Position numbers and translations under genes: made by a program. The notes below the pieces were generated by a model that saw only the letters and a list, made by a program, of their open reading frames with translations, made no database searches and was not told where the DNA came from. A stretch of 64,000 nt of DNA, taken from the NCBI RefSeq assembly GCF_002270355.1, contig NZ_NJFZ01000002.1, positions 1 to 64,000 of the forward strand. The letters are read 5' to 3'. Origin of the DNA: Flectobacillus sp. BAB-3569. Its GTDB lineage: Bacteria; Bacteroidota; Bacteroidia; Cytophagales; Spirosomataceae. Of the stretch, positions 7,931 to 16,582 are shown in pieces (the stretch's first letter is position 1; every line of letters begins with the position of its first letter).

Positions 7931-9331
7931 TCAGACATGAAAAGATTGGTGCGGGGCAGGGATATAGACCTCCACAAATCCTTTTTTGATAAGTCTACTT
8001 TTAAAATGCTCCTGTACCTCGGGCTCGCCATGCACGACAAAAAACTGCTTGACCAACTGTGGATCTTGGCAAGACAAAAACTGTGACAAATCTTCATAAT
8101 CCGCATGTGCCGAAAGACTTTTTATCTCAGCTATTTCGGCTTTTACCTGATATTCTTCTCCAAAAATAGTGACATTCGAAGGACGTAATTTGAGTCGTCC
8201 CCCCAATGAATTGGGTTCACAATAACCTGCTAATAAAATGGTATTTCTGGAATTTTGAATAGAATTAGCAATATGGTGTTTTACGCGCCCTGCCTCTGCC
8301 ATGCCTGATGCCGAAATGATAATACAAGGCTCTTTTTTCTGGTTTAAATCTTGTGAAGATTCTTTATCAGTAATATATCTTAAAGTCGAAAAGTCAAATG
8401 GATTTTCATCATGCTCCATATATTTCAACAATTTTTTGTTAAAACATTCTGGATGATTGTAGGTAATTCGTGTCGCTTCTGTCGAAAGGGGACTATCCAC
8501 ATATACATTCAAAGAAGGAATCCTACCGCTTTCAATCAAACGGTTTAAGATATACACTAGCTCCTGTGTACGTCCAACACTAAAGGCTGGAATAATCAAT
8601 TTGCCTTCTCGTTCAAAACAAGTTCTCAAAATAACCTTAATAAATTCTTCTTCCGAAACTTGTGCATCGTCATGCAAAGAATCCCCATAAGTAGACTCAC
8701 AAATAATAATGTCTGCCTGTGGAAAAGGAGCTGGTGATTTCAAAATAGAATCGTTGTATCGACCCACATCACCTGTAAATGTTAAATGCTTAATTTCCTC
8801 ATCTTCCTTAATTTTAAGGTTTACAACGGCTGCCCCAAGAATATGTCCTGCTTCGGTAAATTTGAGCTGAATATCCTCATCGATTTGGTGCCACTCATCT
8901 AGCTCTTTGGGCGCAAATCGTATCAAACAACGCATAACATCCTGCGTTTCATAAAGGGGTTTTAAAGCTGATTTGTTGGCATCTCGGCGTTTTTTGTTGA
9001 TAAACTTAGCATCTGTTTCTTGTATATGCGCAGAGTCTAACAAGAGAATTTGAGCTAAATCTTTGGTGGGATAGGTACAATAGACTTTCCCTTTATAGCC
9101 TTCATTAACCAATTTAGGAATCAGACCAGAGTGGTCGATATGAGCATGAGAAAGCACCATATAGTCAATTTCGGCAGGGTCAAATCCAAATTCTCTATTG
9201 AGCGAATCAGTTTCGTTTCCTCGCCCTTGAAACATGCCACAATCCAATAAAAGTTTCTTGCCGTTTTTTAACGTAATTAAGTACTTGCTTCCTGTAACGG
9301 TCTGAGCAGCACCATGAAATGATAGTTTCAT
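7931..9331 (-). CDS. MBL-fold beta-CASP metallo-hydrolase (RNA-processing type)
   Basis: 466 residues. Metallo-beta-lactamase signature SHAHIDH at residues 61-67 (two zinc ions). A beta-CASP insert follows, with ESTYGDS at about 224-230, and motifs typical of the YSH1/INTS11-like bacterial group: IISASGMAEAGRV (about 344-356) and the C-terminal RMMBL segment VKAEIAEIKSLSAHADY with its second metal His. Known relatives are RNA endo/exonucleases or RNA-maturation enzymes; this one's substrate is unknown. Cytoplasmic, no signal peptide. Start is ATG at 9329-9331. Followed by the universal stress gene on the same strand. Confidence 0.9.
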   Translation of the reverse strand: MKLSFHGAAQTVTGSKYLITLKNGKKLLLDCGMFQGRGNETDSLNREFGFDPAEIDYMVLSHAHIDHSGLIPKLVNEGYKGKVYCTYPTKDLAQILLLDSAHIQETDAKFINKKRRDANKSALKPLYETQDVMRCLIRFAPKELDEWHQIDEDIQLKFTEAGHILGAAVVNLKIKEDEEIKHLTFTGDVGRYNDSILKSPAPFPQADIIICESTYGDSLHDDAQVSEEEFIKVILRTCFEREGKLIIPAFSVGRTQELVYILNRLIESGRIPSLNVYVDSPLSTEATRITYNHPECFNKKLLKYMEHDENPFDFSTLRYITDKESSQDLNQKKEPCIIISASGMAEAGRVKHHIANSIQNSRNTILLAGYCEPNSLGGRLKLRPSNVTIFGEEYQVKAEIAEIKSLSAHADYEDLSQFLSCQDPQLVKQFFVVHGEPEVQEHFKSRLIKKGFVEVYIPAPHQSFHV

Positions 9332-9500
9332 AGCTTTAGATAAGTTTGTTTTTGGATGAAAACTTTATATACTAAAGGTAGAACGAAACATCACATATTA
9401 TTCTTAGCACCGTCAATAAAAAAGATGATATAAATCAAGTAGGGAAGTCGGCTTGGAAGGATGGGATTTGGGGTAGCATTAGGGTGGTGAAGCCAAAATT

Positions 9501-9561
9501 AAAGCGTTTTAGGAATAATAGAGTCAAATTTAATTTGGCTCTATTATTCCTAAAACGCTTT
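9501..9561 (-). terminator. 61-bp near-perfect hairpin after the TraB/GumN gene
   Basis: Arms 9501-9523 and 9539-9561 are perfectly complementary over 23 bp (aaagcgttttaggaataata then gag). The 15-bp centre continues the helix as caaatt/aattt g. It lies 22 bp beyond the TraB/GumN stop codon and before the beta-CASP gene, so termination of the upstream unit is the simplest role; the arm is unusually long for that. Confidence 0.75.
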
Positions 9562-9583
9562 GGTTGTACAATGTAAATAAAAT

Positions 9584-10462
9584 CTATTTCACAACAGCTT
9601 TCACGATATATCCTTCTTTTCTCAATAAATTAATCACTCCATTTTCGCCAGGCAAGTGCCCTGCTCCTACGGCAAAAAAAGTAGATTTTTCATGTATAAC
9701 TTTTTTGATTCTTGGTACCCAATTTTTGTTTCGGTCATTCAATAAGTTCTTTTCAAACTCCACATCCATCGTTGACGATGAGGTCATATCTTTGAGCAAA
9801 CCCTCTAGGTTTTGTGATTTATAATCCTTAATCATTTGGCCAAAGGTATTTTTATCGGCATTCCAGTTTTTTACCATTTTGACCAACATCAAATCTGCTT
9901 GTTGCTCATATCCCATTTTATCGATGGCAGACATTTGTTCTTCTACCGTCTCTAACCCTAACACTTCTTTTTTCTGAGCTTTTGCCATTTCTACAAAAGT
10001 CATTTCGTAACTTTTGATAGGACAGTTAAGCATTTTCATCACGGTCATCGAACTCAAGGCAAAGGGTTTTAATTTTTGTACTTTATCAACATTTATCCCT
10101 ATCGAATCTTTAAAAAATTGCGCTACCAACTGATAATCGCCCTCTTTCATGAGTGACTTAAGGGTTGTTCCTTCTGGCATAAACATCATTTTTTGCATAT
10201 CCATCATCATCGAAGGCTCGTCCATGTCTAGCTCCAAATACACTTGGGATGATTTTGTCACACTATGTTCAATGCTCTGGTTCATGACAAAATCCTTTGG
10301 GCAAATCGCATGAATAGTCCCAAAAAGATAGGAAGGCTTAGATAGTCCATTTCCAGAAATTTCCCACAGCAAAGAATGCTGTTTTTCTTGTGCATACAAG
10401 CGCGGAAGCAACAATGCACTAAAACATAAAACTATCGTAAAACATTTAGCCAAATAAGTCAT
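9584..10462 (-). CDS. TraB/GumN family protein
   Basis: 292 residues with an N-terminal signal (MTYLAKCFTIVLCFSALLLP), so probably periplasmic or membrane-anchored. Family hallmarks are near the start (LLWEISGNGLSKPSYLFGTIH, key GTIH His at about residue 51) and the end (FFAVGAGHLPGENGVINLL, GHLPG). TraB/GumN relates to Tiki-type metalloproteases, and the two separated His/Glu motifs fit that. It is the last gene of a same-strand run with an ECF sigma factor and two membrane proteins (gaps 58, 33 and 46 bp), so it may belong to the stress response that the sigma factor controls. Terminated by the long hairpin just downstream. Confidence 0.88.
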   Translation of the reverse strand: MTYLAKCFTIVLCFSALLLPRLYAQEKQHSLLWEISGNGLSKPSYLFGTIHAICPKDFVMNQSIEHSVTKSSQVYLELDMDEPSMMMDMQKMMFMPEGTTLKSLMKEGDYQLVAQFFKDSIGINVDKVQKLKPFALSSMTVMKMLNCPIKSYEMTFVEMAKAQKKEVLGLETVEEQMSAIDKMGYEQQADLMLVKMVKNWNADKNTFGQMIKDYKSQNLEGLLKDMTSSSTMDVEFEKNLLNDRNKNWVPRIKKVIHEKSTFFAVGAGHLPGENGVINLLRKEGYIVKAVVK

Positions 10463-10520
10463 GTTGAGTTATGAATTTTGAGTGAGGAGTTTTGAGATTT
10501 TACTTTCTTTAATCATTATC

Positions 10521-10946
10521 TTAGTTTTTCTTCACGTTATTCAGAGAGGTATAATAGAAGAAAAAGGCAACAAAAAAACCGATTGGTAACCCGAGCCAAA
10601 AACTTTTAATAATCCATCCTAATACGACTCCAAAAAGTAATCCCACCAATAAATAAATCGTTGCCTTTGCTTCAGGATCATATTTGTACTCCATAAAGCA
10701 ATGCTGGCGTAATGCTTGGTAACTAGTCAAAAACTCGTCTGAAGGTTCAGGGTTTCGAGGAGATATAGCATCAATTGTTTTTTTCAAAAGCCTCAAAGCA
10801 GTTTGTTGCTGATCACTGTTTTTCAAGGACTTACTAAGTTTATGAATGATTTTATAAAGCTCAATTACCTTATATTGCTTTTTTTGCTCGGTCGAAAAAC
10901 TTTCTACTTTTTGTGCTAGTAAATTTTTGAGAATATCTGTTTGCAT
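10521..10946 (-). CDS. Small membrane protein of unknown function
   Basis: 141 residues, no recognised domain. The first 95 residues are charged and helical, with several Lys/Gln stretches, probably cytoplasmic. The C-terminus has two adjacent hydrophobic segments (about residues 97-114 IYLLVGLLFGVVLGWII and 116-132 FWLGLPIGFFVAFFFYY), i.e. a hairpin in the inner membrane with a short basic tail NNVKKN. Start is ATG. It lies third in the sigma-factor run, 33 bp after the previous gene. By position it could help to sense or transmit the signal controlling the sigma factor, but nothing in the sequence proves this. Confidence 0.7.
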   Translation of the reverse strand: MQTDILKNLLAQKVESFSTEQKKQYKVIELYKIIHKLSKSLKNSDQQQTALRLLKKTIDAISPRNPEPSDEFLTSYQALRQHCFMEYKYDPEAKATIYLLVGLLFGVVLGWIIKSFWLGLPIGFFVAFFFYYTSLNNVKKN

Positions 10947-10979
10947 GATTGATGTTCTATTTGAACCACAAAACTAAAA

Positions 10980-11561
10980 CTATTCATTCAATTCTTGCAA
11001 AACTCCTTCCAATCGTGTGAGGTGCTGCCCATAAAGACGATTGATATACCAGCGCATCAACCACCACATTAAGGGAGCCATGCCAACAGCTATCATCGCA
11101 GAAGTCTTTAGACCATCTTCCAATGGACTAAAAATGAGATATGCTCCTAAAAAATTGGCAAAGGGTATCAACAAAATATTCAGCCATGTATAGGCTTTGA
11201 TATAAAGCTTAAACTGTTTAATGAGTTGTGTCAAAGATTCCTTTAACGAAACATCAGCCATCGAAATAGACTTTAAACGCAACAAACCCCATAGGTAAAA
11301 CCCTAAACTTGCTATCATAACAATACCCATCGTTAGCCCTCCTATTCTCCAATGTTCTTCAGCATGAAACAAGGTATAATAGAACCATGCGATGACCACG
11401 AAAATAGAAACTACAAGTTCATACCAGATATTTCGGACCAAACGTTCAATGATATTTTGAGAACGTTGTCGGGTTATCAGCAATAAGGCTTCAGCATTCA
11501 TCGCAGGCTGAGATGCCTCACCCGAATTTTGCCAAATATGTTTTAAATCATCTAGTTCCAT
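10980..11561 (-). CDS. Four-helix membrane protein next to ECF sigma (putative anti-sigma-like)
   Basis: 193 residues. The N-terminus MELDDLKHIWQNSGE resembles a short cytoplasmic segment seen in Bacteroidota membrane proteins encoded directly after ECF sigma genes. Four hydrophobic segments lie at about 45-66, 72-91, 121-140 and 150-168, so an inner-membrane protein. The gene starts 46 bp after the sigma-factor stop, in the same unit. A role in holding or tuning the sigma factor is inference from position; no zinc-binding anti-sigma motif is visible. Confidence 0.7.
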   Translation of the reverse strand: MELDDLKHIWQNSGEASQPAMNAEALLLITRQRSQNIIERLVRNIWYELVVSIFVVIAWFYYTLFHAEEHWRIGGLTMGIVMIASLGFYLWGLLRLKSISMADVSLKESLTQLIKQFKLYIKAYTWLNILLIPFANFLGAYLIFSPLEDGLKTSAMIAVGMAPLMWWLMRWYINRLYGQHLTRLEGVLQELNE

Positions 11562-11607
11562 ATTGGATATTGTAATTTGAAATGGAGTGATTTAACGGAA
11601 TAAATTA

Positions 11608-12099
11608 CTATTTCCGACCTATTTCAGTTCTTAGTTTCTCTCTGATTCTCGTCATCTTCACCCTGACATTATTGGTTGTAATACCCATAATTTCGGCAAT
11701 TTCTTCATTTTCTTTTTCCTCAAAATACAACATCAATAGCGCCTTTTCTACAGAAGAAAGATATTCCATGGCTTTATATAATAATTGTAATTTTTCCTCT
11801 TGACTTGAATCAGGTATCCAATCAGGAATGTCGTGATTAAGCTCGTCAAGTGATTGTGCAACAGGCTTTCGTTTTATTTTTCGTAAATCAGAAATGGCAA
11901 CATTCAAAGCGATTTGATACACCCAAGTCGACACTTTTGATTCATGTCTAAACTTGGGGAATGCCTTCCATAGCTGTATCACTATTTCTTGAAAAAGGTC
12001 TTTTCGATCGTCAAAGTCACGGCAATACATCCCACAAATTTTGTGGATAATAGCTTGATGAGCCTGTAATGCTTTAACAAATTGCTTTTCGATAGACAC
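11608..12099 (-). CDS. ECF-type RNA polymerase sigma-70 factor
   Basis: About 163 residues. Region 2 holds CRDFDDRKDLFQEIVIQLWKA and the core/-10 contact HESKVSTWVYQIALNVAISD; region 4 has LSSVEKALLMLYFEEKENEE and an HTH with ITTNNVRVKMTRIREKL. Start: an ATG at 12177 would add 26 residues encoded by a dispersed intergenic repeat (HHSQLKTQNS), so the GTG at 12097-12099 (VSIEKQFVKAL) is favoured. It heads the four-gene unit ending with TraB/GumN. Target promoters are unknown; autoregulation of this operon is likely for such factors. Confidence 0.85.
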   Translation of the reverse strand: MSIEKQFVKALQAHQAIIHKICGMYCRDFDDRKDLFQEIVIQLWKAFPKFRHESKVSTWVYQIALNVAISDLRKIKRKPVAQSLDELNHDIPDWIPDSSQEEKLQLLYKAMEYLSSVEKALLMLYFEEKENEEIAEIMGITTNNVRVKMTRIREKLRTEIGRK

Positions 12100-12113
12100 G
12101 TATGAGTTCTGAG

Positions 12114-12165
12114 TTTTGAGTTGAGAGTGATGAGTTGTCCTTTGTCCTTGCCTAAAATAGGTTGC
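12114..12165. repeat. Dispersed repeat overlapping the longer sigma-factor reading
   Basis: gagttctgagttttgagttg through to ttgtccttgcctaaaat. The complement is almost the same as 50888-50943 (tattttaggcaaggacaaag, then aactcctcactcagcactc). It sits at the 5' end of the sigma gene. Confidence 0.75.
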
Positions 12166-12252
12166 CATCAAACTCATTTTAAGGAATCTATGACATTAGT
12201 CGTTACAACTACAATAGAATTACAGGAGTGGTCTATTTTTTTGTAAAATGGA

Positions 12253-12290
12253 CAAAAAAATACCCCGAAAGACTCAAATTCCTTCGGGGC
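12253..12290 (-). terminator. Terminator of tilS
   Basis: ccccgaa (12263-12269) pairs with ttcgggg (12283-12289). On the minus strand it is followed by a seven-T run. It lies downstream of tilS, beyond the repeat at 12312-12506. Confidence 0.8.
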
Positions 12291-12311
12291 ATATCTCTAT
12301 TTAGAACACGT

Positions 12312-12506
12312 TTAAATCCTATAAGATCCTATAAATAAACATTTTACATCTTTAGTATTTATTTTATGAAATCCTACTGTTTGAGCCGAAGGCGAGTTTA
12401 GGATTTCTTGCCTTTCTTTTGTTACTTTTCTTGTGGCAAGACAAGAAAAGTAAGGTGTGGCGAAGGGAAATTTTGTTTTTTCAACAAATGCCAAATAAAA
12501 TTTCAA
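12312..12506. repeat. Repeat-like intergenic segment with 13-bp palindrome
   Basis: Holds a perfect inverted repeat, ttacttttcttgt at 12422-12434 and its complement at 12441-12453, with a 6-nt loop (ggcaag), within a segment reading caggatttcttgcc-type words. A minus-strand 64-codon frame spans it, but the translation (FSCLATRKVTKER) has no protein-family character. I regard it as a non-coding repeat of the kind often mis-annotated as small hypothetical genes. Confidence 0.6.
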
Positions 12507-12527
12507 ACATCTTCGTATTTTTAAACC

Positions 12528-13856
12528 CTAACTAAAACACTCAATCAACAAAATACGAGTAGTTTTATCCGTTACCTTAAAACGGTCATCTACACGCTGG
12601 TTGACAACCCACATCGTTGAGCCATTGGAGGTAAGCAAATAGGTTTCTTTTTTCAGATTCAAAGGTACTTTCTGGTCTGTCAAGAAGTCGCTGATGAGCT
12701 TTTTCTTATTCATCCCAAGTGGACAAAACCAATCTCCTTCTTTGTATTTACGCAGTTGCAAAGGAAAACGAACTTTGTCAGCATCCAAGCAAGCGTACTT
12801 TTTGGCTGTCGGTACTTTATAATCTTCTGGGCGGTCAAAAACCTCAAAATCTAATTGGAAACTATCTGTTCTAACCTTCGTGTCATTTGCTTCAATGACG
12901 CGACTTTCGAAGCTAGTCAAGTTTTTGAGCGTAATAACTAATTCGGTTCTATCCTTCACCAACTCATGCGTAGGCGATAAGAAAGTCCGACCAGGTTCTT
13001 TGTCAAAGCTTGCAAAAATCTCCTGACACTGTTGGTAAGTAAAGTTGAAAGGCTTCAGCAACTCCGTTAGTTTCACGATCGGTTGAGAAAGTGTTTGAAT
13101 AGCTTTATAATTCACAAAAAACACCTTACCATCACTCCAAACAATTTGCTTACGAAGCATTTCGATTTCTTGGTAAAAAATCTCCTCTACCGCAGCAATA
13201 CGCTCAACAGTTTGTTGAATCGTTTGCTCCAGATTTGGATTGATTTGCTTCAACAAAGGAACCACTTCATTACGAATCAAATTACGTTGGTATTTGTTAG
13301 ACTCATTGGAAGAATCTTCACGCCAAATAATTTGATTTTCAACTACATAGTCAAATATCTGCTCTTTTTCGGCAAACCAAATTGGGCGAATGATTACACC
13401 ATTTTTAATTTGAATCCCGTGCATTCCTGCAATGCCTGTGCCTTTCGTCAGGTTCAAAAGTACCGTTTCAAGTACATCATTCTGATGGTGCGCTGTTGCG
13501 ATATAGTCAAATTGGTGCTGCGTACGCAATTTTTCAAACCACTGATATCTCAAAACTCTTGCCGCCATTTGGATTGAAACCTTCTCATTTTCAGCAAATT
13601 CGGCTGTTTGAAAAGTGGTTACAAAGAATGGCACCTTGTATTTTATAGAAAGCTTTTTTACAAAAGTCTCATCTTCGTTTGATTCTTCACCACGAAGTCC
13701 AAAATTACAGTGCGCAATCGCAAAGTCTATTTTGGCTTTGCTAAATAAATCACACATTACTACTGAGTCCATTCCACCACTTACAGCCAAGAGGACTTTG
13801 TCGGAAGAATTAATCAGATTTTTGTTGTTAATAAACGTTAAAAACTCGTCAAGCAT
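12528..13856 (-). CDS. tilS: tRNA(Ile)-lysidine synthase
   Basis: 442 residues. Converts C34 of the CAU-anticodon tRNA-Ile to lysidine using ATP and lysine, changing codon reading from AUG to AUA; essential in most bacteria. The PP-loop SGGMDS is at residues 26-31, followed by HCNFGLRGEES and ATAHHQNDVLETVLLNLTKGTG, both typical. The C-terminal substrate-binding domain is present (LRKYKEGDWFCPLGMNKKKL, DRFKVTDKT). The ATG at 13854-13856 fits the family start better than a longer reading from 13919. Divergent from the OstA-like gene with only a 33-bp gap, so both promoters overlap in or beside the coding starts. Confidence 0.95.
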   Translation of the reverse strand: MLDEFLTFINNKNLINSSDKVLLAVSGGMDSVVMCDLFSKAKIDFAIAHCNFGLRGEESNEDETFVKKLSIKYKVPFFVTTFQTAEFAENEKVSIQMAARVLRYQWFEKLRTQHQFDYIATAHHQNDVLETVLLNLTKGTGIAGMHGIQIKNGVIIRPIWFAEKEQIFDYVVENQIIWREDSSNESNKYQRNLIRNEVVPLLKQINPNLEQTIQQTVERIAAVEEIFYQEIEMLRKQIVWSDGKVFFVNYKAIQTLSQPIVKLTELLKPFNFTYQQCQEIFASFDKEPGRTFLSPTHELVKDRTELVITLKNLTSFESRVIEANDTKVRTDSFQLDFEVFDRPEDYKVPTAKKYACLDADKVRFPLQLRKYKEGDWFCPLGMNKKKLISDFLTDQKVPLNLKKETYLLTSNGSTMWVVNQRVDDRFKVTDKTTRILLIECFS

Positions 13857-13889
13857 GGTTTTATTGGCTAATTTTGTAGCTCTAATATT

Positions 13890-15599
13890 ATGCGACAAAG
13901 TTACTCTAAAATACAGCAAATCGGGTCATTTATTCGCTCGATTCATTCATTTGAGACAAAGAAATCTTTTTTTGCCTCAAAACCGTATATCCTTTTGTTC
14001 ATGATTTTCAGCCTCTTGGGCTTTCAATCAAACTCTTTTGGACAAAGTCAGGTCGAAATCATTAAAGCTGATAGCTTGGTGGGTCAAAATACGCCTTTCA
14101 TGCAAATTCGGAAGCTTTTGGGCAACGTGGCACTACGTCAAGGCACTACTTTGGTGTATTGTACCCAAGCTATTTTGAACGAAACTACCAACGTTTTGGA
14201 GGCTTATGGCAAGGTAAAAATCATTCAGGCTGATACCGTGACTATTACTGGTGATACGGCCTATTACTTTGGTAACGACAGATTGGCGAAAATGAATGGG
14301 CGTGTCAAACTAGACGATGGGACGATTATTCTGACTACCAAACAGATGGACTACAACCTCAATTCACACGTGGCGTATTACAATACCAACGGGAAAATTG
14401 TGGATAAAAAAAGTACTTTGACTAGTCGTGAGGGTTATTATAACACAGTAACGAAGCTTTTTGATTTTAAGCATAATGTAAAAGTTGTAGACAAAGATGG
14501 CTCACTTACCGCCGACTCCTTGCGCTACAGTACTTTATCAAAAGAAGCATTCTTTATTGCCCCAACCACGGTTGTCAACAAAAAAGATACAACCTACGCC
14601 AATCCTGGAAGTCAATATAATACCATTACCAAAATCGCTAATCTCAAAGGACGCTCAACCGTCAAAACGGACGACTATGTCATGACAGCCGACACGATGA
14701 TTTATGACCCTCCTACCGAAATTGGGATTGCCAATGGTAATATCGTTTTTGTTTCGAAAAAAGATAAGGCCATTCTTACAGGAGAACATGGACGTTACGC
14801 CAAGAAAACAGGTGTAACGAGAGTCTTTGGAAGAGCTTTACTGAAAAATGTATTTGAAAATGATACGCTTTTTCTAACTGCCGATACGCTAGTTTCATTG
14901 GATAACAAAGAAACTAAGACTCGCAAGCTTTATGCCTACAAGAAGGTTCAAGTGTATAAATCTGACCTCTCGGCAAAATGCGACTCACTAAGTTATAACG
15001 TGTCTGATTCGACGATTTATTTTTATCAAAAACCTATTCTGTGGAATAATAAAAATCAATCTGAGGCCGATTCTATCAATATTTTGTTGAAAAACAACAA
15101 AGTACACGTGATGAATATGAAAGGTAAATCTTTTGTAGTCTCGGTAGATACCCTCAATAATTTCAACCAAGTGAAAGGTCGTAGGATTGTAGCCAATTTC
15201 ACGAAGGATTCGAAAGTAGAAAAGGTAAGTGTCGATGGAAATGGTGAGAGTATTTATTTTGCCATAGATGATAAGAATAAGCTTACAGGGATGAATCGTG
15301 TTCAGTGTAGCAAAATGAATATGTATTTTGGGAAAAGTAAAATTAGCAAAATTGCTTTCTTAGCTAAACCTGACGGCAAGTTCATGCCTCCAAAAGAAAT
15401 CAAAGAAGACGATAAAGAGCTAGATGGCTTTAGATGGAAAATTGCCGACAAGCCTAGTAAAGAAGGTATTTTGAAAAAAGTAGCCTACATCGCACCTATC
15501 GAGACTAAACCTGTGCCAAAAGATTCTGTCTCACAGAAGAAAAACACCGTTAAAACACCTGCAAAGCCGTTAGCTAAAAAAATATTAAAAAATAGTTAG
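13890..15599 (+). CDS. OstA-like protein (LptA/LptD N-domain family)
   Basis: 569 residues with an N-terminal hydrophobic export segment (about 32-46) and then repeated OstA/LptA-type beta-jellyroll units: GDTAYYFGNDRLAKMNGRVKL, MDYNLNSHVAYYN, GYYNTVTKLFDFKHNV, ADTMIYDPPTEIGIANGNI and others, each about 25-40 residues. Known relatives bind and move lipopolysaccharide between the membranes; a large soluble OstA-like protein without a barrel is usual in Bacteroidota. The C-terminal tail is Lys/Pro-rich. Start at 13890 gives a plausible long signal; an ATG at 14001 would leave almost no n-region. The start lies 33 bp from that of divergent tilS. Confidence 0.85.
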   Translation: MRQSYSKIQQIGSFIRSIHSFETKKSFFASKPYILLFMIFSLLGFQSNSFGQSQVEIIKADSLVGQNTPFMQIRKLLGNVALRQGTTLVYCTQAILNETTNVLEAYGKVKIIQADTVTITGDTAYYFGNDRLAKMNGRVKLDDGTIILTTKQMDYNLNSHVAYYNTNGKIVDKKSTLTSREGYYNTVTKLFDFKHNVKVVDKDGSLTADSLRYSTLSKEAFFIAPTTVVNKKDTTYANPGSQYNTITKIANLKGRSTVKTDDYVMTADTMIYDPPTEIGIANGNIVFVSKKDKAILTGEHGRYAKKTGVTRVFGRALLKNVFENDTLFLTADTLVSLDNKETKTRKLYAYKKVQVYKSDLSAKCDSLSYNVSDSTIYFYQKPILWNNKNQSEADSINILLKNNKVHVMNMKGKSFVVSVDTLNNFNQVKGRRIVANFTKDSKVEKVSVDGNGESIYFAIDDKNKLTGMNRVQCSKMNMYFGKSKISKIAFLAKPDGKFMPPKEIKEDDKELDGFRWKIADKPSKEGILKKVAYIAPIETKPVPKDSVSQKKNTVKTPAKPLAKKILKNS

Positions 15600-15838
15600 T
15601 GATAGTATAATTGAAATATTTTACTATATTTTTGTGTAATAGTGATTATGTAAAATTATTGTGCAAATCATAAAAAAAATTTTACGTTTGGAGCAACCTT
15701 TTCATACATTTATCAGTCTATAGTATAAAGTTTGTATGATTATTGCTCGAAAATAGAAAACACCAAGCATCATTAAACTTATCGTTGTAAACTTCCTTAT
15801 TTTTTGTTTTAAAAATTTATTAATACCAACTAGATGAA

Positions 15839-16495
15839 ATGAAACTTCTACAAAAATACATATTGGGTAGTTTATTAATGCTCACAGCAGTAATGTCGAG
15901 CATTGATGCTAACGCCCAAACTGAAAATAAATATAAAAGCCGTTTGGATATTAAGCCTAAGCAAAAAACTAGCACTTCAACATCCACGGTTTCATCTTTA
16001 AGAAAATCAACTTTTTCTTATTTTCAACCTTATTCGAATACACTTGACCGTGTTGATCGTGGTATTCATATACAGCGCTCTACTGCCATTAATCAATATT
16101 TTTCTAACTCATTAATGTCTCAACAATCAGTTAAGACTGTAGCAAAAAATGAGGTTACGAATAATAACGCTATAGCAGAAACAGTTCGTACAGAGGAAGC
16201 AGTAAGCTCAGAAGAACATTTGTTCTCTAACGATAAACTTTGGGTATCTAATATTTTCCCGAATCCAGCAGACGATCATGCAGATATCAATTTCAATATC
16301 TCGTCGCAGGTAAGTGAAGCAAAAATTACTTTCTATAATATTTTGGGTAGTGAAGTAAAAGAAGAGATTTTAGAAAAAGATCAACGTAAGTCTAGAATTT
16401 CGACAAAAGATTGGCCTAACGGCATTTACTTGTATCAATTGACAGCAGACGGACGCTCATTGGTTACCAAAAAATTACTAGTGAGACACCAATAA
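15839..16495 (+). CDS. Secreted protein with type IX secretion sorting domain
   Basis: 218 residues: signal peptide (to about residue 27, DANAQ), a Ser/Thr-rich unstructured middle (about 35-130), and a C-terminal T9SS type A sorting domain of about 80 residues beginning WVSNIFPNPADDHADINF and containing NILGSEVKEEILEK, WPNGIYLYQLTADG and the final KKLLVRHQ. The C-domain directs export by the Por/Gld secretion system and anchoring or release at the surface. There is almost no room for an enzymatic domain, so it may be structural or a small cell-surface factor. Ends in a bidirectional terminator shared with coaE. Confidence 0.88.
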   Translation: MKLLQKYILGSLLMLTAVMSSIDANAQTENKYKSRLDIKPKQKTSTSTSTVSSLRKSTFSYFQPYSNTLDRVDRGIHIQRSTAINQYFSNSLMSQQSVKTVAKNEVTNNNAIAETVRTEEAVSSEEHLFSNDKLWVSNIFPNPADDHADINFNISSQVSEAKITFYNILGSEVKEEILEKDQRKSRISTKDWPNGIYLYQLTADGRSLVTKKLLVRHQ

Positions 16496-16520
16496 AATAT
16501 TGTAGTGTTAAAAGGTTTAA

Positions 16521-16554
16521 AAAGGGGCTACCCTATCGGATAGTCTCTTTTTTT
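16521..16554. terminator. Bidirectional terminator
   Basis: Stem from aggggcta (16523-16530) and tagtctct (16541-16548) with G-T pairs, followed by a seven-T run on plus and preceded by five A on the other side. It separates the convergent T9SS cargo and coaE. Confidence 0.75.
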
Positions 16555-16582
16555 GTACTTTTCGAAAAAGAGAACAATCTTA

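Noticed and set aside
13083-13577. Plus-strand open frame of 164 codons
   Set aside because: Entirely antisense to tilS, which has all its motifs in the minus frame.
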